Assembly (NCBI RefSeq): GCF_029428675.1
Contig: NZ_JAJNEL010000002.1
Span: 186,001 to 250,000, forward strand
DNA length: 64,000 nt
Reading direction: 5' to 3'
Origin: Streptomyces sp. JH14
Lineage (GTDB): Bacteria; Actinomycetota; Actinomycetes; Streptomycetales; Streptomycetaceae
The notes below the pieces were generated by a model. That model did not search any database. It had not been told where the DNA came from and worked only from the letters and a program-made list of their open reading frames with translations. Positions within the stretch are counted from its first letter, which is position 1, and every line of letters begins with the position of its first letter. The translations under genes and the position numbers were made by a program. Below are positions 1 to 9,316 of this stretch, piece by piece.

Positions 1-326
1 TTGGCGGTGAACGCGCCGTCCTTGAACACGGGGTGCGTGAACAGGTTCGTCGTCGCCATGGGCACGACGAGGCCGGTCGCGTCCAGCGCCTGCCGGAACC
101 GCTTCACGAGGCCTTCGCGCTCGGTGTCCGAGGATCCGAAGGGGATCAGGTCGTCGTCGTGGAAGGTCACACCGTACGCACCCAGCTCCGCGAGGCGCTG
201 CACGCTCTCGACCGGGTCGAGCGGCGCGCGGGTCGCGTCACCGAACGGGTCGCGGCCCTGCCAGCCCACCGTCCACAGGCCGAAAGTGAACCGGTCTCCC
301 GGGGTGGGCGTGAAGCGTTCCGTCAT
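1..326 (-). CDS. xylA: Xylose isomerase, N-terminal part (cut by window edge)
   Basis: Converts D-xylose to D-xylulose in the cytoplasm. Only the first 108 codons are present; the gene runs off the left edge. The reverse-strand protein begins MTERFTPTPGDRFTFGLW and continues with TVGWQGRDPFGDATR, which is characteristic of actinobacterial group I xylose isomerases. The stretch GVTFHDDDLIPFG near residue 54 holds the active-site His that takes part in ring opening. The ATG at 324-326 is the natural start because homology begins there. The gene is divergent from xylB and the two share the 270-bp region between them, so they are probably controlled by one regulator. Confidence 0.95.
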   Translation of the reverse strand, partial: MTERFTPTPGDRFTFGLWTVGWQGRDPFGDATRAPLDPVESVQRLAELGAYGVTFHDDDLIPFGSSDTEREGLVKRFRQALDATGLVVPMATTNLFTHPVFKDGAFTA

Positions 327-595
327 CGTCTGACCACCTTCGGTGCAGCGGGGCCCGCGACGGTCGAGGTGTCATGAACCCCTATTTGTTTAGTGTCATG
401 ATTAATGATGCACGGACTCCCTGGGCGGCGTAACCCTTCGTCACGTCCCACGTCCGGGAATCGGGGGGCACCCCTGGCCCGAACCGACGCGATCGCGTAA
501 TTTGTTTTCAGCACGACCAAATCGATCACACCCGTGCCCACCAGCACACCAGTGCATCCGTACACCCCGCACACCCCGCGAGAATGAGGTAACCC
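327..595. promoter_or_regulatory. Divergent xylA/xylB control region with two TTTGTTT elements
   Basis: This 269-bp region separates the divergent xylA and xylB starts. It is locally A/T-richer than its surroundings and carries TTTGTTT at 385-391 and again at 501-508, in the same orientation, each at an A/T-rich patch. In other bacteria, xylose operators bound by ROK-family XylR contain TTTGTTT half-sites, so these are candidate operator half-sites. No exact inverted partner was found, so the assignment is inference. A GAGG-type ribosome site lies just before the xylB ATG. Confidence 0.5.
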
Positions 596-2080
596 ATGCC
601 GCCGCGTACCGTCGTCATCGGCGTGGACAGCTCCACCCAGTCCACCAAGGCGGCCTTCGTCGACGCCGCCACCGGCCGGCTGCTCGCCGTCGGACGTGCC
701 CCGCACGTCGTCACGGGTGAGGGCGGAGCCCGCGAGAGCGACCCCGAGGTGTGGTGGCAGGCGCTCCGCACCGCCGTCGCCGCCGGCCTTAAGGAGGCCG
801 GTGTGCCGGCCTCGGCCGTGACCGGCATCGCGGTGGCCGGTCAGCAGCACGGCCTGGTCGTCCTCGACTCCGCCGGCCGCCCGCTGCGCCCCGCCCTGCT
901 GTGGAACGACACCCGCTCCGCCCCGCAGGCCGCCGCCCTGACCGCGGCGCTGGGAGGGCCCGACGCGTGGACCGCCCGCACCGGATCGGTTCCGGTGGCC
1001 GCCATGACCGCGTCGAAGTGGCAGTGGCTGCGGGAGAACGAGCCGGAGACGGCCGCCGCGACCGCGGCGATCCGCCTCCCCCACGACTTCCTCACCGAGC
1101 GGCTGACCGGCACGGCCGTCACCGACCCCGGCGACGCCTCGGGCACCTGCTGGTACTCCACCGCGACCGGCGCGTACGACCCCGAGCTGCTCGAACTGCT
1201 GGGCCTGGACGCCGCGTTGCTGCCCGAGGTGGCCACGACCGGTGCGGCCCCGGCCGGTTCACTGACCGATGAAGCGGCGCAGGCGCTGGGCCTGCCGGCC
1301 GGCATCGCCGTGGCGGCGGGCACCGGGGACAACATGAGCGCGGCGGTCGGCCTCGGTCTCGGCGGCGCCGGACTGCTGGACCACCCCGTGCTCAGCCTGG
1401 GCACGTCGGGCACCGTCTTCGCCTCCTCGCAGGCCCGGCCTGCCTCGGCGGCGCTCTCCGGCTTCGCCGCGGCGGACGGTACGTACCTCCCGCTGGCCTG
1501 CACGCTCAACTGCACGCTCGCCGTGGACAAGGTCGCCACCCTGCTCGGCCTGGACCGCAACGACGCGGCACCCGGCGGCCAGGCCGTACTGCTCCCCTAT
1601 CTCGACGGCGAGCGCACCCCCGATCTGCCCACGGCCTCGGGCCTGCTCACCGGGCTCCGCCACGACACCACCCCGCAGCAGATCCTCGGCGCCGCCTACG
1701 AAGGAGCGGTCGTCACCGTGCTGCGCGCCCTCGACGAACTGCTGCGGGCCTGCGGACTCGACCCGGCCGACCCCGAGGTCGCCGCCCGGCCGCTGCGGCT
1801 GATCGGCGGCGGTGCACAGGGGCACGTCTGGGTGGAGACGGTTCGCCGGCTCTCCGGGCGGCCCGTGATCGTGCCCGGCAGCGGTGAACTGGTGGCGCTG
1901 GGCGCGGCCGCGCTCGCCATGGCGGCCGCCACCGGCGAGGACCCGGTCGCGATCGCGACCGCCTGGAACACCGGCGACGACACCCGGCTGCCCGCCGTCG
2001 ACAGGGACATGGAGACCTGGGAGCGGGTCGTCTCGGTGCTGGAGCAGGCCTCGGAGCCGCTGCTCGGCGGCGGCAAGTAG
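596..2080 (+). CDS. xylB: Xylulokinase (FGGY family)
   Basis: Phosphorylates D-xylulose with ATP to give xylulose 5-phosphate for the pentose phosphate pathway. The 494-residue protein has the usual FGGY length. The N-terminal phosphate loop is GVDSSTQSTK (residues 9-18), and GTGDNMSAAVGLGL near residue 241 holds the putative catalytic Asp of the family. LSLGTSGTVFA and the C-terminal IGGGAQGHVWVETVRRLSG segment belong to the ATPase fold. The ATG at 596 follows a GAGG site. It is divergent from xylA. Downstream of the sugar-releasing enzymes in this window it would consume xylose freed from xyloglucan. Confidence 0.96.
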   Translation: MPPRTVVIGVDSSTQSTKAAFVDAATGRLLAVGRAPHVVTGEGGARESDPEVWWQALRTAVAAGLKEAGVPASAVTGIAVAGQQHGLVVLDSAGRPLRPALLWNDTRSAPQAAALTAALGGPDAWTARTGSVPVAAMTASKWQWLRENEPETAAATAAIRLPHDFLTERLTGTAVTDPGDASGTCWYSTATGAYDPELLELLGLDAALLPEVATTGAAPAGSLTDEAAQALGLPAGIAVAAGTGDNMSAAVGLGLGGAGLLDHPVLSLGTSGTVFASSQARPASAALSGFAAADGTYLPLACTLNCTLAVDKVATLLGLDRNDAAPGGQAVLLPYLDGERTPDLPTASGLLTGLRHDTTPQQILGAAYEGAVVTVLRALDELLRACGLDPADPEVAARPLRLIGGGAQGHVWVETVRRLSGRPVIVPGSGELVALGAAALAMAAATGEDPVAIATAWNTGDDTRLPAVDRDMETWERVVSVLEQASEPLLGGGK

Positions 2081-2200
2081 CGCGGAGAGCACGCTCGTTC
2101 GCCGGATTGATCCGCCTCCGGCCGCGTTGCGGCCTCGGATCACCGGGCAGACCCGGCCACCGGTTTGGGGATGCCATGTGATCTTCACTAGTATCCGGCG

Positions 2201-3478
2201 ATGATCATAAGAAGAAGGCTGACGGTCGGGGTGGGCATCCTGCTTGCCACCCTGACCGCCGGGCTCGGCACGGCCCTCCCCGCCGCCGCCGATGAATCCC
2301 CCACCAAGGCCTCCCCCAAGGTCGAGCTGGTGCTCGACGTCAGCGGCTCCATGCGGACCCGTGACATCGACGGCCAGTCCCGGATGAGCGCGGCGAAGCA
2401 GGCGTTCAACGAAGTCCTGGACGCCGTGCCCGAGCAGGTGCAGCTCGGCATCCGCACCCTCGGCGCCGACTACCCGGGCGACGACCGGAAGGTCGGCTGC
2501 AAGGACACCAAGCAGCTCTACCCGGTCGGCCCGCTCGACCGCACCGAGGCGAAGACCGCGGTCGCGACCCTGGCCCCGACCGGCTGGACCCCGATCGGCC
2601 CCGCCCTGCTGGGCGCGGCCGACGACCTCGAGGGCGGCGACTCCACCCGCCGCATCGTGCTGATCAGTGACGGCGAGGACACCTGCGGGCCGCTCGACCC
2701 GTGCGAGGTGGCACGCGACATCGCGGCCCGTGGCATCCACCTCGTCATCGACACGCTGGGCCTGGTGCCGAACGCGAAGATCCGCGAGCAGCTGACCTGT
2801 ATCGCCGAGGCGACCGGCGGCACGTACACGGCCGTCCAGCACACCGATGAACTCTCCGGCCGCGTCACCCAGTTGGTGGACCGGGCGGCCGAACCCGTAG
2901 TCACCCCGGTGGCGACCGAGGGCGCGGACAGCTGCTCCGCCGCCCCGCAGCTCAAGGCGGGTCTCTACACGGACCGCCAGAAGTTCGGCGAACACCGCTG
3001 GTACCGGGTGGATGTGCTGCCGGGCCAGGAGCTGCGCGCCTCGGTGAGCGTGTCGGCGGACCGCGCCGTCAACAACGACTACGGCGTGCTGCTGCGCGCG
3101 GTGACCGTGCACGGCCGCGAAATCGTCAGGGGCTCGGAGTCCGGCACCGGTCGCACCGACGCGATCTCGTCGGGCCTGCGCTACCCCAAGCCCGAACAGG
3201 ACGCCACGGACGGCGAGGACCAGCCGGCCGCCGAGACCGTCTGCCTCCAGCTGAGCAACTCCTTCTCGGCCCCCGCCTCCGTCAAGACCTCGCCGGGCAT
3301 GCCGGTCGAGCTGACCGTCGACGTGGTGGCCGCGCCGGACGACGCGGCCGATGCCGCCGCGTTCGGTCTCGGCCGTGGCTGGTGGCTGCTCGGCGTACTG
3401 GTCCTCACCGGACTGGTCGCGGGTCTGCTCTTCGGCTGGATCTCGCGCTGGCGCATCGCTGTATGGAGGACCAACTGA
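2201..3478 (+). CDS. Secreted/membrane-anchored VWA domain protein
   Basis: A 425-residue protein of unknown function. A Sec signal peptide covers residues 1-30. A von Willebrand factor A domain follows (about 40-230) with an intact MIDAS motif, LVLDVSGSM, at 43-51, so metal-dependent ligand binding is likely. A beta-rich middle region (about 245-380) is followed by one transmembrane helix near 392-417 (WWLLGVLVLTGLVAGLLFGW) and a short basic tail, giving an extracellular domain tethered to the membrane. Its stop codon overlaps the start of the next gene (ATGA), so the two are translationally coupled and probably form a pair. Confidence 0.85.
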   Translation: MIIRRRLTVGVGILLATLTAGLGTALPAAADESPTKASPKVELVLDVSGSMRTRDIDGQSRMSAAKQAFNEVLDAVPEQVQLGIRTLGADYPGDDRKVGCKDTKQLYPVGPLDRTEAKTAVATLAPTGWTPIGPALLGAADDLEGGDSTRRIVLISDGEDTCGPLDPCEVARDIAARGIHLVIDTLGLVPNAKIREQLTCIAEATGGTYTAVQHTDELSGRVTQLVDRAAEPVVTPVATEGADSCSAAPQLKAGLYTDRQKFGEHRWYRVDVLPGQELRASVSVSADRAVNNDYGVLLRAVTVHGREIVRGSESGTGRTDAISSGLRYPKPEQDATDGEDQPAAETVCLQLSNSFSAPASVKTSPGMPVELTVDVVAAPDDAADAAAFGLGRGWWLLGVLVLTGLVAGLLFGWISRWRIAVWRTN

Positions 3479-4323
3479 TGGTGCGTACAAGACGAGTGCT
3501 CGCGGGTGCCCTGCTGACCGGGCTCGCGCTGCTGACCTCGGCCGGGGCGGCCGCGGCCGACGATCCGTCGGCGAGCCCGAGCCCGAGCGCGTCCGACGGC
3601 AGTACGGGTCCCACCGAGGCGGGCACCACGTTCCGGACCGCGACGGCGATCCAGCAGAACCAGCGCGCCACCGCCGGGGCGTCCACGGGCGACTACCTGT
3701 ACTGGGTGTTCCCGGCCGACGCCGGCCAGCGGCCCACCGTGAAGGCGACGGTCACGCTGCCCGAGGACTCCGCCCGGCACGGTGCGTCGACCTGGCAGGT
3801 CGATGTGTACGACGGGCTGCGGCGCCGGCAGGCCTGCATGTACGGCCACCAGACCGTGAAGGCCGCCGCGGACTCGTCGACGGTCGAGCTCTCCTGCGTT
3901 CTGCGCACCGTCCGTGCCTGGTCCGAGCCGTGGGCCGACGACCCGCTCCCCGGCAGCTACTACGTACGCCTCACCGTCGTCGATCTGCCGGCGGCCGACC
4001 TCGGTCAGCCTGTGCGGACCGAGGTGGAGGTGACGGCCGCGGACAAGGGCGGCGCCCACGACGTCGACGGCACGCTGGGCGAGCCGCTGGTGCCCGGGGC
4101 GTCCTCGGTGCAGCAGACGTCGGACGACGCCGCCTCGGGCGACGATGCCACGACCCGGGTGTCGCTCGGCAGCGAGCCGGACGACGGCTGGGCCTCCGGC
4201 TGGTGGACGGACCGCTGGATCTGGACCGTCGGCGGTGGCGTCCTCGGCGCGCTCGCGGCCGTGTTCGGCTACTCCCTGACCCGCGGCAACGGCCGTCCTT
4301 CCAGGGTCCCGCCGGGCGCCTGA
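3478..4323 (+). CDS. Secreted membrane-anchored protein paired with the VWA protein
   Basis: A 281-residue protein I do not assign to a named family. It starts at the ATG overlapping the VWA gene's stop codon. A signal peptide (about residues 1-27, ending GAAAADD) is followed by a Ser/Pro-rich linker and a beta-rich region (about 45-185) similar in layout to the middle of the VWA protein. A second low-complexity linker leads to a C-terminal membrane helix (about 242-263). Topology matches the partner: exported, anchored by the C terminus. The 3' end overlaps the convergent ThuA-like gene by 55 bp. A joint cell-surface role is inference from coupling and matching topology. Confidence 0.8.
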   Translation: MVRTRRVLAGALLTGLALLTSAGAAAADDPSASPSPSASDGSTGPTEAGTTFRTATAIQQNQRATAGASTGDYLYWVFPADAGQRPTVKATVTLPEDSARHGASTWQVDVYDGLRRRQACMYGHQTVKAAADSSTVELSCVLRTVRAWSEPWADDPLPGSYYVRLTVVDLPAADLGQPVRTEVEVTAADKGGAHDVDGTLGEPLVPGASSVQQTSDDAASGDDATTRVSLGSEPDDGWASGWWTDRWIWTVGGGVLGALAAVFGYSLTRGNGRPSRVPPGA

Positions 4324-5063
4324 CCGCCCTCCGGCCACCCACCGGGCCCGTCCGCGGCGCCCCCGTCCCCCGCCGCCGGGGCGGGGGCGCCGTGGCGCAT
4401 GCGGGCGACGTGGCGCAGCCCGCCGAGCAGATGCGCACGGAATCCGGGATCCCGGTACGCCTCGCTGCTGTGCCCGAGCGCGGTGTAGAAGACCCGGGCG
4501 CCGGCGTGTTCACGGGTCCAGACGAGGGGGTGGTCGGCCCCCATCCCGCCGCCTTCGTACGAGGTCTCGTCGGCACAGGCGAGCACCCGCACGGTGCCCC
4601 GCGGATTCTCGCGGAAGTCGTACCACTCGTCGGTGAAGTCCCAGGTGGCGCCCAGATGCGCGGTCGCCGGGTGGTCGTGGTCCTCGACGGTCACCGAGCC
4701 CGGCTGCAGGGCGGGATGGCGGTCGAACCTGGCGCCGAGGAGTTCGCCGTAGAACGGCCAGCCGTACTCCGTGCACGCCGCGGCATGCACGCCCATGAAC
4801 CCGCCACCCGCCGCGCAGTACGCCTCAAGTCCGGTGCGTCCGGCGGGGGTGAGGACGTCACCGCTGGTGGACAGGAACACCACGGCGGCATAGGACGCGA
4901 GTCCGCTCTCGAAGACGTCCGGCGTCTGCGTCGCGTCGACGGCGAAGCCGTGCTCGGCGCCCAGTTCGCGGAACGCGGTGACCGCGTCGGGGATCGAGTC
5001 GTGCCGGTAGGCGGTGGTACGGGTGAAGACGAGGATCCTCGAAGGACCGCGCGACGGCATCAC
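4269..5063 (-). CDS. ThuA-like domain protein
   Basis: A 264-residue cytoplasmic protein of the ThuA (trehalose utilisation) family, which has a class I glutamine amidotransferase-like fold without a proven reaction in most members. Diagnostic stretches are ILVFTRTTAYRHDSIP at the N terminus, GGFMGVHAAACTEYGWPFYG in the middle and HAGARVFYTALGHSSEAYRDP near the end. The last 35 residues are low complexity, rich in Gly/Pro/Ala, and overlap the 3' end of the opposite-strand gene. Two adjacent Met codons (5063, 5060) are possible starts. Family members often sit near sugar-catabolism genes, which fits the surroundings. Confidence 0.88.
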   Translation of the reverse strand: MMPSRGPSRILVFTRTTAYRHDSIPDAVTAFRELGAEHGFAVDATQTPDVFESGLASYAAVVFLSTSGDVLTPAGRTGLEAYCAAGGGFMGVHAAACTEYGWPFYGELLGARFDRHPALQPGSVTVEDHDHPATAHLGATWDFTDEWYDFRENPRGTVRVLACADETSYEGGGMGADHPLVWTREHAGARVFYTALGHSSEAYRDPGFRAHLLGGLRHVARMRHGAPAPAAGDGGAADGPGGWPEGGQAPGGTLEGRPLPRVRE

Positions 5064-5215
5064 GTGCTCCGGAAGTCGGCTCGGGCGGGACGCCCCTCAT
5101 CATGTGGGCCGGACGACCAGGATTCCACCGGCTCACGGACGAGCCCGGGGACGGTCCGGATCCAGCTGGTGGAAAGGGGCTTGTGCTGCGTGGTCCACCG
5201 GGATTCGCTGATCCC

Positions 5216-7024
5216 ATGCAGCGAACGGTGTCTTCCCACCACCATGCGTACGACCGCGCATCCCATCGACCGGGCACCCTCGATCACCGGTACCGGGGCG
5301 AGCACCCGGTGCGCACCCTCGGGTACCTCCTGCGCCCCGACCGCCGGCGCATCGGGACCGCCGCAGCCGTCTTCGTCGTCAAGCACAGCCCCGTGTGGCT
5401 GCTTCCGCTGATCACGGCGAACATCATCGACGTGGTCGTCCAGCACCGCCCCGAACGGGAGCTCTGGTTCAACGCGGGCGCGCTGCTGTGCGTGCTCCTC
5501 CTCAACTACCCGATGCATCTGCTCTACGTGCGCTGCCTCGGCGGCAGCGTCCGTCGCATGGGCACCGCACTGCGGGATGCGCTCTGCCGGCGCATGCAGC
5601 AGCTGTCCATCGGCTACCACTCGCGGACGAGCGCGGGCGTGCTCCAGGCCAAGGTGGTCCGGGATGTGGAGAGCGTCGAGCAGATGGTGCAGCAGTCCGC
5701 CGACATGGGGCTGGCCGCTGTCATCACGCTGATCGGCGGGCTCACCGTCATCGCCGTCCGTGTTCCCTCGTTCCTGCCGGTGTTCCTGGTGGTCGTCCCG
5801 GCGGCCGCCCTGCTGGTCAAGCGGCTGCGGGCGCGGCTGCGCAGCCACAACGAGTCCTTCCGCCAGGAGGTGGAGCAACTCTCCGCCCGGGTCAGCGAGA
5901 TGACCAGCCTGATTCCCATCACCCGGGCCCACGGCCTGGAACGCACCGCGCTCGGCCGCGTCGACGGCTCGCTGCGTCAGGTCTTCACGGCCGGACTGCG
6001 CCTCGATCTGCTCAACGGCCGCTTCGGAGCGCTCGCCTGGATCCTGCTGAACTCGCTCGGCGTGGCCTGCCTGGCGGGATCGGCTCTGGTCGCGTACCAC
6101 GGCTGGCTGCCGATCACGGCGGGCGACGTGGTCATGCTGAGTGCCTTCTTCACCACGCTCACCGGCTCGATGACCACACTGCTCAGCCTCGCGCCGATCA
6201 TCAGCAAGGGCCTGGAGTCCGTGCGGTCGGCCGGCGAGGTCCTTCAGGCCCCGGACCTGGAGAGCAACGCGGGCAAGGACCTGGTCGACGAGGTGCAGGG
6301 ACGCATCGACTTCGAGCGGGTCGGCTTCGTCTACGAGGGGGTGGACAGCCCTGCCGTGGAAGACTTCACCCTGTCGGCGCGCCCCGGCGAGACGGTCGCG
6401 CTGGTCGGCGCCTCGGGGGCGGGCAAGTCGACGGTGCTGAACCTCCTGATCGGCTTCATCCGCCCGACGTCGGGCCGCATCCTGCTGGACGGAACCGACA
6501 TGGCCACCCTCGATCTGCGCAGCTACCGCAGGTTCCTGTCCGTCGTACCGCAGGAGTCCATCCTGTTCGAGGGCACGATCAGGGACAACGTCACCTACGG
6601 CATGGGCGATACGGACGAGCAGACGGTCCGTCAGGCACTGCGTGACGCGAACGCGCTCGGCTTCGTCGACGACCTGCCCGACGGTCTTTCGACGGTCGTC
6701 GGAGAGCGCGGGGCCCGCCTGTCGGGCGGGCAGAAGCAGCGGCTGGCCATCGCCCGTGCGCTGATCCGCAACCCCCGGGTACTGATCCTGGACGAGGCGA
6801 CCTCGGCCCTGGACACCCGTTCGGAGGCGCTGGTCCAGGAGGCACTCGCCCGGCTGATCCATGGCCGCACGGTCTTCGTCGTCGCCCACCGGCTCTCCAC
6901 GATCCGGGCGGCGGACCGGATCGTGGCGATGGACGGGGGCCGGATAGCCGAGGTGGGGACCCATGAGGAACTGGTGGGACGGGGCGGGGTGTACGCGGGG
7001 TTGCAGCCGGCGAAGTCCGCGTAG
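5216..7024 (+). CDS. ABC transporter, fused permease and ATPase (exporter type)
   Basis: A 602-residue half-transporter that would work as a homodimer. Residues about 50-330 form a six-helix exporter-type membrane domain. Residues about 360-595 form the ATPase, with Walker A GASGAGKST, Q-loop VVPQESILFEG, signature LSGGQKQR, Walker B VLILDEATSALD and switch VVAHRLST, so it looks functional. The ATG at 5216 (MQRTVSS) is preferred because codons further upstream give a Gly/Pro-rich stretch unlike the family. It is divergent from the ThuA-like gene. The substrate cannot be read from sequence; lipid, peptide or drug export are all possible. Confidence 0.9.
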   Translation: MQRTVSSHHHAYDRASHRPGTLDHRYRGEHPVRTLGYLLRPDRRRIGTAAAVFVVKHSPVWLLPLITANIIDVVVQHRPERELWFNAGALLCVLLLNYPMHLLYVRCLGGSVRRMGTALRDALCRRMQQLSIGYHSRTSAGVLQAKVVRDVESVEQMVQQSADMGLAAVITLIGGLTVIAVRVPSFLPVFLVVVPAAALLVKRLRARLRSHNESFRQEVEQLSARVSEMTSLIPITRAHGLERTALGRVDGSLRQVFTAGLRLDLLNGRFGALAWILLNSLGVACLAGSALVAYHGWLPITAGDVVMLSAFFTTLTGSMTTLLSLAPIISKGLESVRSAGEVLQAPDLESNAGKDLVDEVQGRIDFERVGFVYEGVDSPAVEDFTLSARPGETVALVGASGAGKSTVLNLLIGFIRPTSGRILLDGTDMATLDLRSYRRFLSVVPQESILFEGTIRDNVTYGMGDTDEQTVRQALRDANALGFVDDLPDGLSTVVGERGARLSGGQKQRLAIARALIRNPRVLILDEATSALDTRSEALVQEALARLIHGRTVFVVAHRLSTIRAADRIVAMDGGRIAEVGTHEELVGRGGVYAGLQPAKSA

Positions 7025-7193
7025 GACGTCCGGCGCACGCCCGACCGCACAGCTGTGACTCAGCACGGTTACCCTCGACAACTCACGTACTCCACAAGGC
7101 CGATGAGTTCTACGGTCGATCGGCCGGCGGTGGAGTCCGGCCATGTCGCCGCGTACCGGATCCGGGTGCGCCACGAGGGAGCGGAGACCTTTC

Positions 7194-8561
7194 ATGTCCA
7201 CGGAGACCGGCCCGGCCGTCGATCCCGAGCCGAGCGGCCACGTGCCCGTACCGGGCCCCAGGGGATTGCCGTTCCTCGGGAATCTGCCGCAGTTCGGGAA
7301 GAACCCGCTGGCCTTCTTCGAGAAGCTGCGCGGGTACGGGGACATGGTCCGCTGGCGCTTCGGACCCAACTCCTGTGTGTTCATCGCCGATCCGGAGTGC
7401 ATAGGCGAGCTGCTCACCGAGACGGAACGCACCTTCGACCAGCCGGCGCTGGGCATCGCGTTCCGCACCGTGATGGGCAACGGTGTGGTGGTGGCGCGCG
7501 GTCCGGACTGGCGGCGCAAGCGGTCGCTGGTGCAGCCGTCGGTACGGCCGAAGCAGGTCCGGTCCTACGCGGCGACGATGGCCGGCAGCACGGTGAAGCT
7601 GGCGGACACCTGGTCGGACGGTCAGCGCATCGACATCAAGCGGGAGATGGCCGCGCTGACGCAGAAGATCGCCGTCCGCACCATCTTCGGGGTGGACACC
7701 CCGGCGGACGCCGAGGCGATGGGCCGGGCGATGGATGTCGCCCAGCAGGAGATCGGCAAGGAGTTCAGCGGTATCGGTGCGCTGCTCCCCGACTGGGTGC
7801 CGACGCCGGGCCGGGCCAGGATCAAGAAGGCCGCCGCGGTCATCGACGCCGAGGTGGGCCGGGTCGTCGCCCGGCACCGTGACGGTGACGACGAGCGTCC
7901 CGACCTGCTGAGCCGGCTGCTGACCGCGGTGGACGAGAACGGCGCGCAGCTGACGGACAAGGAGATCCGCGACGAGACCGTCACCCTCTACATCGGCGGT
8001 CACGAGACCACCAGCTCCACGCTGGTCTGGGCGTGGTATCTGCTGGCGCGCAATCCACAGGCACGCGCGGCACTCACCGAGGAGCTGGACCGTGTCCTCG
8101 GTGACCGGGAACCCGAGTTCGACGACTACGCGCGGCTCACGTACGCCCAGTCCGTGGTCAAGGAGACGCTGCGGCTCTACCCCACGATCTGGCTGGTGAC
8201 CGGGGTCGCCAAGCAGGGTGCCCGGATCGGCGGCGTGGACATGCCGGAGGGCACCCGGGTGTGGAGCAGCCAGTGGGCGACGCACCGCGATGAGCGGTGG
8301 TTCCCGGAACCGGAGGCGTTCCGCCCGGAACGCTGGGACGCCGAGAACGGCGACGACATCGCGGAGTACGCCTGGTTCCCGTTCGGCGGCGGCCCGAGGG
8401 TCTGCCTCGGCACGCGGTTCGCCATGGTCGAGGCGGTGCTGATCCTGGCGGTGCTGGCACGCCGGTTCGTACTGGAGGTGGACCCGGGAGACGTCAACCC
8501 CGTGCCCACGCTGACACTTCAGCCGGACCGGGATGTGCTGGCCACGGTGCGGGCCCGATAG
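7194..8561 (+). CDS. Cytochrome P450
   Basis: A 455-residue haem mono-oxygenase with a proline-rich N-terminal hinge (PVPGPRGLPFLGN). I-helix oxygen-activation motif GGHETTSS, K-helix ExxR in KETLRLYP, and haem loop FGGGPRVCLG with the Cys ligand are all intact. Overall it reads more like the eukaryote-type P450s found in some actinomycetes than the CYP105/107 group. The ATG at 7194 (MSTETGP) follows a GGAG site and is chosen over an upstream ATG at 7143 that would add 17 non-homologous residues. No ferredoxin or reductase gene is adjacent, so redox partners come from elsewhere. Substrate unknown. Confidence 0.93.
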   Translation: MSTETGPAVDPEPSGHVPVPGPRGLPFLGNLPQFGKNPLAFFEKLRGYGDMVRWRFGPNSCVFIADPECIGELLTETERTFDQPALGIAFRTVMGNGVVVARGPDWRRKRSLVQPSVRPKQVRSYAATMAGSTVKLADTWSDGQRIDIKREMAALTQKIAVRTIFGVDTPADAEAMGRAMDVAQQEIGKEFSGIGALLPDWVPTPGRARIKKAAAVIDAEVGRVVARHRDGDDERPDLLSRLLTAVDENGAQLTDKEIRDETVTLYIGGHETTSSTLVWAWYLLARNPQARAALTEELDRVLGDREPEFDDYARLTYAQSVVKETLRLYPTIWLVTGVAKQGARIGGVDMPEGTRVWSSQWATHRDERWFPEPEAFRPERWDAENGDDIAEYAWFPFGGGPRVCLGTRFAMVEAVLILAVLARRFVLEVDPGDVNPVPTLTLQPDRDVLATVRAR

Positions 8562-8679
8562 CCCACCGGCGTATGTCCGTATGGCGGAACGGGTGCAGTC
8601 GCGATGTGCTGTCGCCCTCCGCCGTACGGCATCCTCGTGCCGAACGATCAGGACCTGACGGCGGAGGATGCGGAACCCG

Positions 8680-9078
8680 ATGACTGAAAACTCCGAGATG
8701 GTGGCCTTCGTCCGGGCACGCCTGGCCGAGGAGGAACAGGTCGCGCGAGCAGCCGGCGGCGAGAGGTGGCGGTGCCCGGCCGAATCGCCGGGCGAGATCC
8801 ACGACCGGACCGGCGCGATCGCGTTCAGCCTGCGGACGCATGGCTACGACCGTCACATCGCGCTGCAGGATCCCGCGCGCACGCTGCGACGCATCGAGAC
8901 GAGCAGGGTCCTCCTGGACGAGTACGAGGAGGTCGCCGCCCTGGACACCGACCGCCCCCACCACGACTTCGCCTCCGGACGCGCGGTGGGACTCGGCTTC
9001 GTCGTGCGGCAGCTGGCCGCGGAGGACGCCGGGCACCCCGACTACCAGGCGAAATGGCTGCCACGGTTCAGCCGCTGA
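8680..9078 (+). CDS. DUF6221 family protein
   Basis: A 132-residue cytoplasmic protein of a family frequent in Streptomyces and without known function. The opening MVAFVRARLAEEEQVARAA followed by a conserved Trp, a His-containing middle and the C-terminal Tyr/Trp-containing AGHPDYQAKWLPRF are the hallmarks. A GGAGG site lies 12 nt before the ATG at 8680; the ATG at 8668 directly abuts that site and is rejected. A stem-loop follows the stop codon. Confidence 0.82.
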   Translation: MTENSEMVAFVRARLAEEEQVARAAGGERWRCPAESPGEIHDRTGAIAFSLRTHGYDRHIALQDPARTLRRIETSRVLLDEYEEVAALDTDRPHHDFASGRAVGLGFVVRQLAAEDAGHPDYQAKWLPRFSR

Positions 9079-9100
9079 TCGATCACCGGTCACAAGGAGT

Positions 9101-9130
9101 GATCACCGGTCGCCGAGGCGGTCGGTGATC
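9101..9130 (+). terminator. Stem-loop after the DUF6221 gene
   Basis: GATCACCG at 9101-9108 pairs with CGGTGATC at 9123-9130 around a 14-nt loop. An 11-bp direct copy, GATCACCGGTC, also occurs at 9081-9091. It lies 20 nt past the stop codon, consistent with a terminator without a U-tract as usual in Streptomyces. The rest of the gap to 9316 shows nothing recognisable. Confidence 0.45.
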
Positions 9131-9316
9131 TGCGCGCGTCGGCCGATACGCGTCACGCGGGCACCGGCCGACGCGCCCATCCGGGTGCCGGCCGGTGCTC
9201 CCGAGGTTCGTGGCCCGCACAACGGGCAGGTCGCAACCGGGCGGCAGATACTGATCAGGTCCGTGCCGCACCAGCCCCAGCCCCGACCACAGGCCGTCGA
9301 GCACCCGGAGAGATCC

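Noticed and set aside
1259..3490. A 743-codon open frame on the minus strand opposite xylB and the VWA gene
   Set aside because: Arg/Gly/His-rich antisense shadow of two well-supported genes; high-GC DNA gives such long frames. Same reasoning for 5060-7519 and similar frames.
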